A stretch of 8,584 nucleotides of DNA. Origin: a bacterium (GTDB lineage Bacteria > Ratteibacteria > UBA8468 > B48-G9 > JAFGKM01). The stretch is from positions 1 to 8,584 of the forward strand of contig JAGGVW010000065.1 of the NCBI GenBank assembly GCA_021157805.1, read 5' to 3'. Shown here piece by piece: positions 1 to 5,745 of the stretch. Each line of letters starts with the position of its first letter. Positions within the stretch are counted from its first letter, which is position 1. Both the position numbers and the translations under genes were made by a program. The notes under the pieces were generated by a model, which had not been told where the DNA came from, did not search any database, and worked only from the letters and a program-made list of their open reading frames with translations.

Positions 1-990
1 ATTGTCTTTCTTTATAAGAGTAAATTTCCCATTTTTATTTTCAATTTCAACAGCAACTACGATTTCTTTCTCAAAAGTAAAAACACCCTTTTCTCTTAAA
101 TCATCAATACTTTCAGGAAGAGTATCAAGAATTTCTTTATCAATAGTAAATACCCAGGGTTTTATTGAATTTTTAGCAAAAATTTCTCCATTTTTTTCTT
201 TACCAAAAAAGAGAGAATACTCTTTTCCCTCTGAAGAAATTTTTATATAAGCAGAAGTAGAAATCCCTGTTTCTTTTTTCTCAAACGATTTTACTTTCTT
301 TTCAAGAATATCATATATTATATTTTCAACTTCATTTTTATCAGCAAGGTCTTTTAAAGGATATACAATTTCCCATTTTTTGTTTTTTCTCTCAATAACA
401 TACCTGTTTCTTCCTTTTTTTATCTCAATTTTTTCAATTTTTTCTTTTTCAATTTTTGCTGGTATTATTCTTTTATCTCTCAAATCAAAAACATTTTTTT
501 CAATAATATCATTTATATTCCATTTAGAAACAAGAAAGATATTTTTATTATCAGTTGTTCCGTAATAATAACTCCCTGTTGGCGTTTCTTCTCCAATTAT
601 TAAAGAAAATTTTTCTCCTGGATTACCTACGGTTATTTTTTTATTCTTTTTTCCAAAACCAAACTCATCCAGATTTTCAACACCTTCCAGTTTTCTTTCT
701 TTTTCAATTTTAAGTATATTATCAATAAGATTTTTTATTTCATTACTATCTGCATCAAAATCCCCTGGTTTTATTTTCCATTCTTCATTTTCTTTAAAAC
801 ATTCTATTTTCTTTTCTCCATTTTTGATTGATACATAAGAAACTTTTTCTTCAGGTATAAAAAATATCTTCTTTTCAATTAATTTCCTCTCTTCTTTTTC
901 CTTTTCAATCTTTTTTGTATATAAAAAATACCCACCACCAACAAGGAATAAGATAAATAGATAAACTAAATTTTTTTTAATTATCTTCAT
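1..990 (-). CDS. DUF4340 domain protein, membrane-anchored, 3' end outside window
   Basis: A frame of 330 codons without a stop runs from ATG at 990 to base 1, so the C-terminus is missing. Residues about 7-24 form one hydrophobic helix after a short Lys-rich N-terminus, predicting an inner-membrane anchor with the rest extracytoplasmic. The remainder has at least two copies of the DUF4340 pattern: a strand-rich unit, a 'YYYGTTDNKNIFLVSKW' stretch (about residues 143-159) with 'VFDLRDKRII' shortly after, and a second copy with 'PWVFTIDKEILDTL' and 'DDLREKGVFTF' (about residues 290-315). DUF4340 proteins are commonly encoded beside GldG-like proteins; their biochemical role is not established. 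The gene is last in the exporter operon. Its ATG follows the upstream TGA stop after one base, and the nearest SD-like GGAAG is about 13 nt away, so translational coupling is likely. The family call is strong; the function is unknown. Confidence 0.85.
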   Translation of the reverse strand, partial: MKIIKKNLVYLFILFLVGGGYFLYTKKIEKEKEERKLIEKKIFFIPEEKVSYVSIKNGEKKIECFKENEEWKIKPGDFDADSNEIKNLIDNILKIEKERKLEGVENLDEFGFGKKNKKITVGNPGEKFSLIIGEETPTGSYYYGTTDNKNIFLVSKWNINDIIEKNVFDLRDKRIIPAKIEKEKIEKIEIKKGRNRYVIERKNKKWEIVYPLKDLADKNEVENIIYDILEKKVKSFEKKETGISTSAYIKISSEGKEYSLFFGKEKNGEIFAKNSIKPWVFTIDKEILDTLPESIDDLREKGVFTFEKEIVVAVEIENKNGKFTLIKKDN

Positions 991-991
991 T

Positions 992-2323
992 TCAGTACTT
1001 ATACTTCCTTCTTAAATATACAGAAACACCTGAAAAGAGAATTAAAAATGGAATTACAATTACACTTCCATAAAACAAAATTTTTCCCTGTTTTGCTGAT
1101 AGAGATAATGGCTGACTTTCTTCTTTCTTTTCTCTTATTGAAATCAAAATATTCTCCTCTCCAAGCCAGGCAATAGAATTTAAAATGAAATCTCTATTCC
1201 CTGAAAAGTTAATAAATTTATCAGTAAGAAAATCAGAATCACCAAAAACTACCATCCGGCTTTTATTTTTATCCTTTTCTTTTTTCTCAACTGCATCTGC
1301 AACAGATAAAGGACCTTTTATATCCCTATTATCAAACTTCACTTTCCCTTCTTCAAGCAATTTCATATTTGTTTCTCCCCAGGAGGCATCAGATGTTTTC
1401 GCTATTTCGTCAACTTCAACTCCTGAAGGTATATTTTCTTCCTTTTCAACAACTCTCGCTATGGAAAAAATACTTGCAAGATTGAAATTTTTTGTAATCT
1501 GATGATATGGATAATTTATTATCATTGGAGTTGATGCATCTCCAAGAAATTTTCTACTTGCAAGGTCAATAACAACTGAATTTTTACTTTCAACTCCATA
1601 TTCTGAAAGGAACTTCTGGATATTGGGGAAATTACCCGGGTCAAGACATATTAAAATTCTTCCACCTTTCTCCAGATAATCTTTAAGAATTTCTATCTCT
1701 TTCTCTGTAAAATCTATCAAAGTTCCACATATTACAACTATATTACAGTCAGAAGGTATCCCTTCTTTAAGAAGAACAATTTCTCCAACTTTATATTGCT
1801 CATTTTCAAGATTTGTTTTCAGAATGTTTAAATCTTTATCAATTGATTTTTCTCCATGTCCTTTTGTAAAATATATTTTCTTTTTATTTTCTTTTGCTAA
1901 TTTTAAAATTGCTGTTGTAATTTCCTTCTCTTCAGGAGAATATATTTTTTCACTTTTTTCTCCATATTTTAAAATAATCGTTCCATAACTTGTTATATTA
2001 TATTTTTTTGCTATAGTGGGCTTTTTATCAGGGTCAATGAATTTATATGTTATTCTGGGACAGGAATTTTTATATTGCTCAAGTATTTCTTTACACTTAT
2101 CCTTTTCTGGAGAAGTTGCCTGATAAAATGCAATTATTTCAAGATTATCCTTCAAGTTTTTTAAAATTTTCTTTGTCTGGTCAGATAATGTATATAGTTT
2201 ATTTTTCGTAAGGTCAAATCTTTTATAAATTTTAGCAGAAAATAAATTTATAAAGATAACAATTCCTAAAAATATGATAATTGCAAAAATTGTATTAACT
2301 CCGTATAAAAAACTTCTTTTCAT
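992..2323 (-). CDS. GldG-like ABC exporter auxiliary protein (PF09822-type)
   Basis: 443 residues. A transmembrane helix near residues 9-29 is followed by the hallmark 'RFDLTKNKLYTLSDQTKKIL' seen in GldG-family proteins. A long soluble extracytoplasmic region follows, and a second helix near residues 416-436 ends in a short basic tail, so both ends are anchored in the membrane. The central region fits the ABC_transp_aux/GldG fold: 'KIYFTKGHGEKSI', 'CNIVVICGTLIDFTEKEIEILKDYLEKGGRILICLDP' in part, and late 'RMVVFGDSDFLTD' are typical family segments. In Flavobacterium GldG works with GldA and GldF, but homologues occur widely in non-gliding bacteria, so the name does not imply motility. The start ATG follows the permease TAA after one base, with an AGGGG Shine-Dalgarno about 5 nt upstream. 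No catalytic motif is visible. The role as the periplasmic part of the exporter is inferred from family and context. Confidence 0.86.
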   Translation of the reverse strand: MKRSFLYGVNTIFAIIIFLGIVIFINLFSAKIYKRFDLTKNKLYTLSDQTKKILKNLKDNLEIIAFYQATSPEKDKCKEILEQYKNSCPRITYKFIDPDKKPTIAKKYNITSYGTIILKYGEKSEKIYSPEEKEITTAILKLAKENKKKIYFTKGHGEKSIDKDLNILKTNLENEQYKVGEIVLLKEGIPSDCNIVVICGTLIDFTEKEIEILKDYLEKGGRILICLDPGNFPNIQKFLSEYGVESKNSVVIDLASRKFLGDASTPMIINYPYHQITKNFNLASIFSIARVVEKEENIPSGVEVDEIAKTSDASWGETNMKLLEEGKVKFDNRDIKGPLSVADAVEKKEKDKNKSRMVVFGDSDFLTDKFINFSGNRDFILNSIAWLGEENILISIREKKEESQPLSLSAKQGKILFYGSVIVIPFLILFSGVSVYLRRKYKY

Positions 2324-2324
2324 T

Positions 2325-3089
2325 TTATCCCCTGTATTTCTTTGAAAGAAGTATTCTTAAAGTTGTAAAAGAAAAAAATAAAGAAAACGATAAATAAAAA
2401 ATTATATCTCTTGTATCAAGGATTCCTTTGGGGAAATTTTCATAGTGTTTGTTTAGAGAAATAAAAGAGAAAAATGATGAAACTTTTCCACCTGTTATTC
2501 CTGAAGCCCATCCAATCAGCCAGAAAGATAATGTAATTCCAAATGTAAAAGTTGCAGCAATCAACTGGTTTTCAGTTAATGAAGAAACAAAAATACCAAG
2601 AGAAATAAATGAAGAACCAAGAAGAATAAGACCAAGATAACCATTTAGTAAAACAATCTTATCAAAATTTACCCATTTCTCCAGTATAGAAAGATATATT
2701 GCCGAAGGGACAAGCATAACTATAAAAATTGTTAGACAGGCAAAAAATTTACCAAGATAAATATCAATATCTTTCAATGGATATGTAAAAAGAAGTTCTA
2801 TTGTATCTGTTTTTTTCTCCTCTGAGAAAAGACGCATTGTAAGAAGAGGCAGAATAAAAAGTGCAGTTATTGTCATATTATGAAAAAGAGGATTTGCTAC
2901 CATTTCTGTTGGAGAAAAAGTCATCCATGAATATTGGTAAGAATATCTTGTAGAATATAAACTATAATAAGCAACAAGATTATAAAAAAGATAACCTGTA
3001 AGAAAAGAAAAAATGAAAAGGACAACATAAGCAATAGGAGATACGAAGTATATTTTTATTTCTTTTTTAAAAATACTTTTCACTTTCAT
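2325..3089 (-). CDS. GldF-like ABC-2 type exporter permease
   Basis: 254 residues from the chosen ATG at 3089. Six hydrophobic segments lie near residues 15-40, 70-88, 112-133, 148-170, 178-197 and 228-247, the six-helix layout of ABC-2 permeases. Between helices 2 and 3 sits 'MRLFSEEKKTDTIELLFTYP' (85-104), the cytoplasmic coupling segment conserved in GldF/NosY-type permeases. The first extracytoplasmic loop is unusually Tyr-rich (about residues 41-53). The frame can be extended to a TTG at 3107, but the ATG at 3089 has AGAGGAA about 5 nt upstream and follows the ATPase TAA after one base, the same arrangement as the other junctions in this operon. It should dimerise and pair with the ATPase encoded just upstream. 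The substrate cannot be read from the sequence. Confidence 0.88.
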   Translation of the reverse strand: MKVKSIFKKEIKIYFVSPIAYVVLFIFSFLTGYLFYNLVAYYSLYSTRYSYQYSWMTFSPTEMVANPLFHNMTITALFILPLLTMRLFSEEKKTDTIELLFTYPLKDIDIYLGKFFACLTIFIVMLVPSAIYLSILEKWVNFDKIVLLNGYLGLILLGSSFISLGIFVSSLTENQLIAATFTFGITLSFWLIGWASGITGGKVSSFFSFISLNKHYENFPKGILDTRDIIFYLSFSLFFSFTTLRILLSKKYRG

Positions 3090-3090
3090 T

Positions 3091-4032
3091 TTATTCCTCT
3101 GTAACAAGTTTTAAGAAAATATCTTCTAATGTCATTTCTTTAACTTTCATTTCAAGCAAACCAAAATTTTCTCCAACAATTTTATTTGAAATTTTCTTTT
3201 TAATCTCTGGGGTATCTTTTTTTAATCTAACTGTATATCTATTAAATTTTTCTTTTACAGGTTTTTCAACTTCTACTTTTTCTACTTCCTCTATTTCCTC
3301 AATTGTTTTCACAACTTCTCCCACCTTTCCTTCTATTTCCATTTCAACTTCAATTGAACCTTTTAATTTAAATGTGAGATTTTCAACTGTATCCGTTGTA
3401 ACAATCTTTCCTTCATTTATTATAATCACCCTTTCACATGTCATACTGACTTCTGGAAGTATATGAGTGCTTAATATTACAGTTCTATTTCCTGAAAGGT
3501 TTTTAATTAATTTTCTTGTTTCAATAATCTGTTTTGGGTCAAGCCCAATTGTTGGTTCATCAAGAATTAAAACAGGTGGGTCATTTATAATTGCCTGTGC
3601 TATTCCAACTCTCTGTCTATATCCTTTTGAAAGTTTATAGATACCTGTTTTTAAAACATTATCCAGCCCACATTGTTGAGAAATTTTTGATATTTTTTCT
3701 ATTTTTTCTCTTTTTTTAACAATTCCTTTTGTCTCTGCAACAAAATTCAAAAATTCATCAACTGTAAGTTCTTCATAGAGAGGATTTTTTTCTGGTAGAT
3801 ACCCAATGCTTTCCTGAACTTTCTCAGGATTTTCCAAAATGTTATAACCATTCACAGTTGCAGTTCCTGAAGTTGGAGCAAGAAAACAGGTCAGCATTTT
3901 CATAAGAGTGGTTTTGCCTGCTGCATTTGGACCTAAAAGACCAACAATTTCTCCTTTATCAACTGTAAAGGAGACACCCTCAACTGCTCTTTTTCTCCCG
4001 TAATATTTTGTCAGGTTTCTTGCTTCAACCAT
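3091..4032 (-). CDS. GldA-like ABC transporter ATP-binding protein
   Basis: 313 residues, a complete nucleotide-binding subunit. Walker A is GPNAAGKTT (34-42), with Ala where GPNGAGK is usual. The Q-loop region is 'IGYLPEKNPLYEELTV' (76-91), the signature is LSKGYRQR (134-141), Walker B is LILDEP (155-160) with the D-loop at 163-165, and the H-loop His is 190 in 'LSTHILPEV'. The 'GYLPE..PLY' and 'SKGYRQR' forms are typical of GldA/NatA/CcmA-like exporters. After about residue 225 there is an extra C-terminal domain rich in Glu, Val and Lys, ending in 'MTLEDIFLKLV', as in GldA-type ATPases. It should energise the permease encoded next. The ATG at 4032 is the first good start; GAGGA abuts it and GGGAG lies about 13 nt upstream, so the ribosome site is not ideally spaced. 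It is first in the operon and probably transcribed from the promoter at 4074-4102. Confidence 0.93.
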   Translation of the reverse strand: MVEARNLTKYYGRKRAVEGVSFTVDKGEIVGLLGPNAAGKTTLMKMLTCFLAPTSGTATVNGYNILENPEKVQESIGYLPEKNPLYEELTVDEFLNFVAETKGIVKKREKIEKISKISQQCGLDNVLKTGIYKLSKGYRQRVGIAQAIINDPPVLILDEPTIGLDPKQIIETRKLIKNLSGNRTVILSTHILPEVSMTCERVIIINEGKIVTTDTVENLTFKLKGSIEVEMEIEGKVGEVVKTIEEIEEVEKVEVEKPVKEKFNRYTVRLKKDTPEIKKKISNKIVGENFGLLEMKVKEMTLEDIFLKLVTEE

Positions 4033-4044
4033 TCCTCAACTCTC

Positions 4045-4059
4045 CCAAACCCGGTTTGG
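4045..4059. promoter_or_regulatory. 15-bp inverted repeat, possible operator in exporter operon leader
   Basis: CCAAACC-C-GGTTTGG is a perfect 7-bp inverted repeat around one central base. It lies about 8-22 nt downstream of the predicted transcription start and 13 bp upstream of the ATPase start codon. It is G+C-rich within A+T-rich DNA. There is no T-run after it on either strand, so it is not a terminator. A dimeric repressor operator is the simplest reading. A 6-bp RNA hairpin with a 3-nt loop, placed just before the ribosome site, is the alternative. Confidence 0.45.
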
Positions 4060-4073
4060 TTAGATTAAATAAA

Positions 4074-4102
4074 TTTATAATGTGAAACTTTTTAACTGTC
4101 AA
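4074..4102 (-). promoter_or_regulatory. Predicted sigma-70 promoter of the exporter operon
   Basis: On the minus strand TTGACA (4102-4097), a 17-bp spacer and TATAAA (4079-4074) match the primary-sigma consensus closely. The -35 box lies in the last codons of ispF and the -10 box just after its stop. The predicted start near 4067 gives a leader of about 35 nt before the ATPase ATG. The exporter operon can therefore be expressed separately from ispF. Confidence 0.7.
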
Positions 4103-4562
4103 GGGATTCAATTAAAACTGTTGAAAGAACAGCACAAAAATTTCCAGGAATTAATTTTTCAATTGTCTTTGCTTTCAGCCCAATATTTTCCTCTTTTAAA
4201 TTTAAAATCTGTGAAAGATTTTTTTTAATTTCAGGAAAATATGGATTAAGTTTTGGCTCTTCACAAACAACAACACAGTCAATATTTATTATTTTAAAGT
4301 TATCACTTTTTAAAATTGATAAGACATTCTCAATAATTCTTTTACTGTCAATTCCTTTTATTTTTTCATCAGTATCAGGAAAGTAATACCCAATATCAGG
4401 TTTTCCAAGTGCTCCAAGAATTGCATCAGAAATTGAATGAAAGAGAACATCGCCATCACTGTGTCCAAGAAGTCCTTTGTGGTATGGTATTTCAATTCCA
4501 CCAAGAATAAACTTTCTCCCTTTTTCAAACCTATGAATATCAAACCCAATTCCTGTTTTCAT
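4092..4562 (-). CDS. ispF: 2-C-methyl-D-erythritol 2,4-cyclodiphosphate synthase
   Basis: 156 residues, the usual length for IspF, which converts CDP-methylerythritol 2-phosphate to the cyclic diphosphate with release of CMP in the cytoplasmic MEP isoprenoid pathway. The metal ligands are present: Asp8 and His10 in 'GIGFDIHRF' and His42 in 'GHSDGDVLFHSISDAI'. 'DIGYYFPDTD' follows, and the C-terminal 'KAKTIEKLIPGN' corresponds to the conserved T-x-EKLG nucleotide-binding segment, with Ile-Pro replacing the usual residues after EKL. The family is a homotrimer with active sites at the subunit interfaces. The ATG at 4562 gives the canonical N-terminus; the leader is A-rich with no clear Shine-Dalgarno. 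No other MEP gene (such as ispD) is next to it. Its last codons overlap the -35 box of the downstream exporter promoter, and no terminator separates the two, so read-through is likely. Confidence 0.96.
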   Translation of the reverse strand: MKTGIGFDIHRFEKGRKFILGGIEIPYHKGLLGHSDGDVLFHSISDAILGALGKPDIGYYFPDTDEKIKGIDSKRIIENVLSILKSDNFKIINIDCVVVCEEPKLNPYFPEIKKNLSQILNLKEENIGLKAKTIEKLIPGNFCAVLSTVLIESLDS

Positions 4563-4606
4563 ATCTTTTTAATTTTACCACATTGTTTTATACATTTAAA
4601 TTGTTA

Positions 4607-4635
4607 TTGATAATGACCGTTGAAAAGAGTAAAAT
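4607..4635 (+). promoter_or_regulatory. Predicted promoter of tRNA-Cys
   Basis: TTGATA (4607-4612), a 17-bp spacer and TAAAAT (4630-4635) each match five of six consensus positions. Transcription would start near 4642, only a few bases before the mature tRNA 5' end at 4645, giving a very short leader for RNase P to remove. The 82-bp gap to ispF on the other strand must also hold the divergent ispF promoter. A weak TTTAAA-17-TAAAAT candidate is visible there but is not listed separately. Confidence 0.6.
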
Positions 4636-4644
4636 ATAAATAAT

Positions 4645-4716
4645 GGCCTGGTAGCCAAGTGGGAAGGCAGCGGTCTGCAAAACCGCTATTCGCCGGTTCA
4701 AATCCGGCCCAGGCCT
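4645..4716 (+). tRNA. tRNA-Cys(GCA)
   Basis: It folds fully as a cloverleaf. The acceptor stem is GGCCTGG (4645-4651) with CCAGGCC (4709-4715). The D stem is GCC/GGC (4654-4656, 4666-4668). The anticodon stem is GCGGT/ACCGC (4670-4674, 4682-4686) with loop CTGCAAA, anticodon GCA at 4677-4679. There is a 5-nt variable region, and the T stem is GCCGG/CCGGC (4692-4696, 4704-4708) with loop TTCAAAT. The discriminator at 4716 is T, the base expected for bacterial tRNA-Cys. CCA is not encoded: a T-run follows the acceptor stem directly, so CCA must be added by nucleotidyltransferase. Confidence 0.97.
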
Positions 4717-4728
4717 TTTTTATTTTTT
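4709..4728 (+). terminator. T-rich 3' end of tRNA-Cys, possible terminator
   Basis: The acceptor 3' strand (4709-4715) is followed at once by six T (4716-4721), an A and six more T (4723-4728). The G+C-rich T arm and acceptor stem followed by this T-run could act as an intrinsic terminator. The T-run also supplies the discriminator base. This is inferred from sequence only. Confidence 0.4.
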
Positions 4729-4754
4729 AAAATCCTTATCATAAAAGGAATTAT

Positions 4755-4783
4755 TTGACAAAAAATTTCAAATCCTTTATTAT
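4755..4783 (+). promoter_or_regulatory. Upstream promoter of the HU gene
   Basis: TTGACA (4755-4760), a 17-bp spacer and TATTAT (4778-4783, five of six consensus). A perfect TATAAT overlaps at 4781-4786 but would need a 20-bp spacer. Transcription would start near 4790, about 73 nt before the HU start codon. Confidence 0.6.
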
Positions 4784-4797
4784 AATTAAAATTCCTC

Positions 4798-4831
4798 TTG
4801 ACAAAATCTGAAAAGGGTATAAAAATATATA
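4798..4831 (+). promoter_or_regulatory. Second, HU-proximal promoter-like site
   Basis: A second perfect TTGACA lies at 4798-4803, 43 bp after the first. The -10 assignment is uncertain: TATAAA at 4818-4823 leaves only 14 bp, and TATATA at 4826-4831 leaves 22 bp. It may be a real but weak promoter, a UP-like A+T element, or a decayed duplicate of the upstream promoter. Confidence 0.35.
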
Positions 4832-4862
4832 TAAAATAAAAAACGAAAGGAGGTGAAAAAGA

Positions 4863-5132
4863 ATGAATAAAGGACAATTGATAGAAGAAGTTGCAAAAGT
4901 TGTTAGCACAAAAAAAGAAGCAGCAGCAGCCGTTGATGCTGTTCTTGGGGCTATTAAGAAATCTTTAAAGAAGGGTGATACAGTCACTCTGGTGGGATTT
5001 GGAACATTCAAAGTTTCAAAGAGAAAAGCAAGAAAAGGAAGAAATCCTCAGACAGGTGAAGTAATTAAGATTCCTGCCAAGAAAGTTCCAGTTTTCAAAG
5101 CAGGAAGCGACTTGAAGAAAGCAGTAAAGTAA
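4863..5132 (+). CDS. hup: HU-family DNA-binding protein
   Basis: 89 residues, the standard HU length. HU dimers bind and bend DNA without strong sequence preference and help compact the nucleoid. The N-terminal helices begin 'MNKGQLIEEVAKVVSTKKEA'. The core 'GDTVTLVGFGTFKVSKRKAR' (38-57) is diagnostic, and the arm carries 'GRNPQTGE' (59-66) with Pro62, the residue that intercalates in HU/IHF proteins. The C-terminus is 'VPVFKAGSDLKKAV'. The ATG at 4863 has a near-ideal Shine-Dalgarno, AAAGGAGGTGA (4846-4856), with GGAGG ending 9 nt before the start, consistent with very high expression. The gene stands alone with its own promoter region and a terminator just after the stop. It is richer in G+C than its neighbours, as expected for a highly expressed conserved gene. 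IHF is less likely, since the sequence resembles HU throughout. Confidence 0.96.
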   Translation: MNKGQLIEEVAKVVSTKKEAAAAVDAVLGAIKKSLKKGDTVTLVGFGTFKVSKRKARKGRNPQTGEVIKIPAKKVPVFKAGSDLKKAVK

Positions 5133-5140
5133 CACTCTCA

Positions 5141-5185
5141 TGAAAAGCGGGTCTCCTGGTGATGGGAAGGCCCGCTTTCATTTTT
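5141..5185 (+). terminator. Intrinsic terminator after HU
   Basis: TGAAAAGCGGGTC (5141-5153) pairs with GGCCCGCTTTCA (5169-5180), with one bulged A and one G-T wobble. The 15-nt loop may extend the stem by TCC/GGA. Five T follow at 5181-5185. The stem starts 9 nt after the HU stop codon. The lepB stop codon (5178-5180, other strand) lies inside the stem, so the two convergent genes end on the same element, though the minus-strand T-run is weak. Confidence 0.9.
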
Positions 5186-5672
5186 CGAGAAATAATCTGA
5201 TTTTTTTGAAGGGATAATAACGGAGGATTACTTTTCCAATAATGAGTTTTTTCTCTACTGGCCCCCATACAGAACTATCCTCACTATCATTTCTATTATC
5301 TCCAAGAAGAAAATAATGATTTTCAGGTATTTTCTTTTCAAGAACATAGAGAGGTTTTTCTTTTATATATGGTTCAGAAATTTTAACATTATTTATATAA
5401 ACATTCCCTTTCTTCACAACTATCTTTTCTCCTGGCAGACCTATAATTCTCTTTGTTAAAATATCCCCTTTCCCTTCAGGGTCTTTTATGACAACAATAT
5501 CTTTTCTCTTAAGATTTTCTGGTTTTATAGCAATAACTTTGTCTCCTGCAGTCAAAGTAGGTTCCATTGAACGGGAAATAACTTCATAAAATTTAACTCC
5601 CTTCAATCCAAACAAATATCCAATTCCAAAAACAATTAAAAGACCTATTATACTTCTTATAATTTTTATCAT
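5178..5672 (-). CDS. lepB: Signal peptidase I
   Basis: 164 residues, a compact type I signal peptidase of the Gram-positive/SipS size class rather than the long E. coli form. It cleaves signal peptides from secreted preproteins at the outer face of the cytoplasmic membrane by a Ser/Lys mechanism. One N-terminal helix (about 3-22) is the membrane anchor. Box B is 'VISRSMEPTLTAGDKV' with nucleophile Ser35. Box D is 'TKRIIGLPGEKI' with general base Lys74. Box E is 'GDNRNDSEDSSVWGPV'. 'VKKGNVYINN' is also typical. The ATG at 5672 is preceded by AAGGGA about 12 nt upstream, rather distant, and the promoter must overlap that of divergent dnaG. The gene is convergent with HU and shares its terminator stem. 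All catalytic boxes are intact. Confidence 0.96.
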   Translation of the reverse strand: MIKIIRSIIGLLIVFGIGYLFGLKGVKFYEVISRSMEPTLTAGDKVIAIKPENLKRKDIVVIKDPEGKGDILTKRIIGLPGEKIVVKKGNVYINNVKISEPYIKEKPLYVLEKKIPENHYFLLGDNRNDSEDSSVWGPVEKKLIIGKVILRYYPFKKIRLFLEK

Positions 5673-5688
5673 AATTAAATTTTATCCC

Positions 5689-5718
5689 TTGACAGTTAAA
5701 AAGTCCAGAAGGTATAAC
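5689..5718 (+). promoter_or_regulatory. Predicted promoter of dnaG-rpoD
   Basis: TTGACA (5689-5694), an 18-bp spacer and TATAAC (5713-5718) predict a start near 5725 and a leader of about 21 nt, with GGAGG at 5730-5734. The -35 box and flanks (5684-5704) are identical over 21 nt to the -35 region of the exporter operon promoter. Confidence 0.65.
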
Positions 5719-5745
5719 TTCATAAATCTGGAGGCAAATAATTTA

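Noticed and set aside
1..565. Plus-strand open frames rich in Phe, Ser and Ile
   Set aside because: They are complements of the DUF4340 gene, which has an unbroken 330-codon minus-strand frame with family motifs.
2449..2640. 63-codon plus-strand frame
   Set aside because: Antisense to transmembrane segments of the permease; no ribosome site or family resemblance.
3610..3634. Non-canonical ABC signature LSKGYRQR as a defect
   Set aside because: This form is common in GldA/NatA-like exporters; all other ATPase motifs are present. The Ala in Walker A (GPNAAGKTT) is also tolerated.
4045..4059. Inverted repeat as transcription terminator of ispF
   Set aside because: No T-run follows on the minus strand, and a promoter lies between it and ispF, so an operator or leader hairpin fits better.
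4826..4846. A+T-rich stretch before HU as a replication origin or riboswitch
   Set aside because: No DnaA-box cluster or conserved fold is visible; promoter A+T content explains it.
4751..5011. 86-codon minus-strand frame covering the HU promoter and 5' half of HU
   Set aside because: Antisense to a clear HU gene and through its promoters; the composition is that of a complement shadow.
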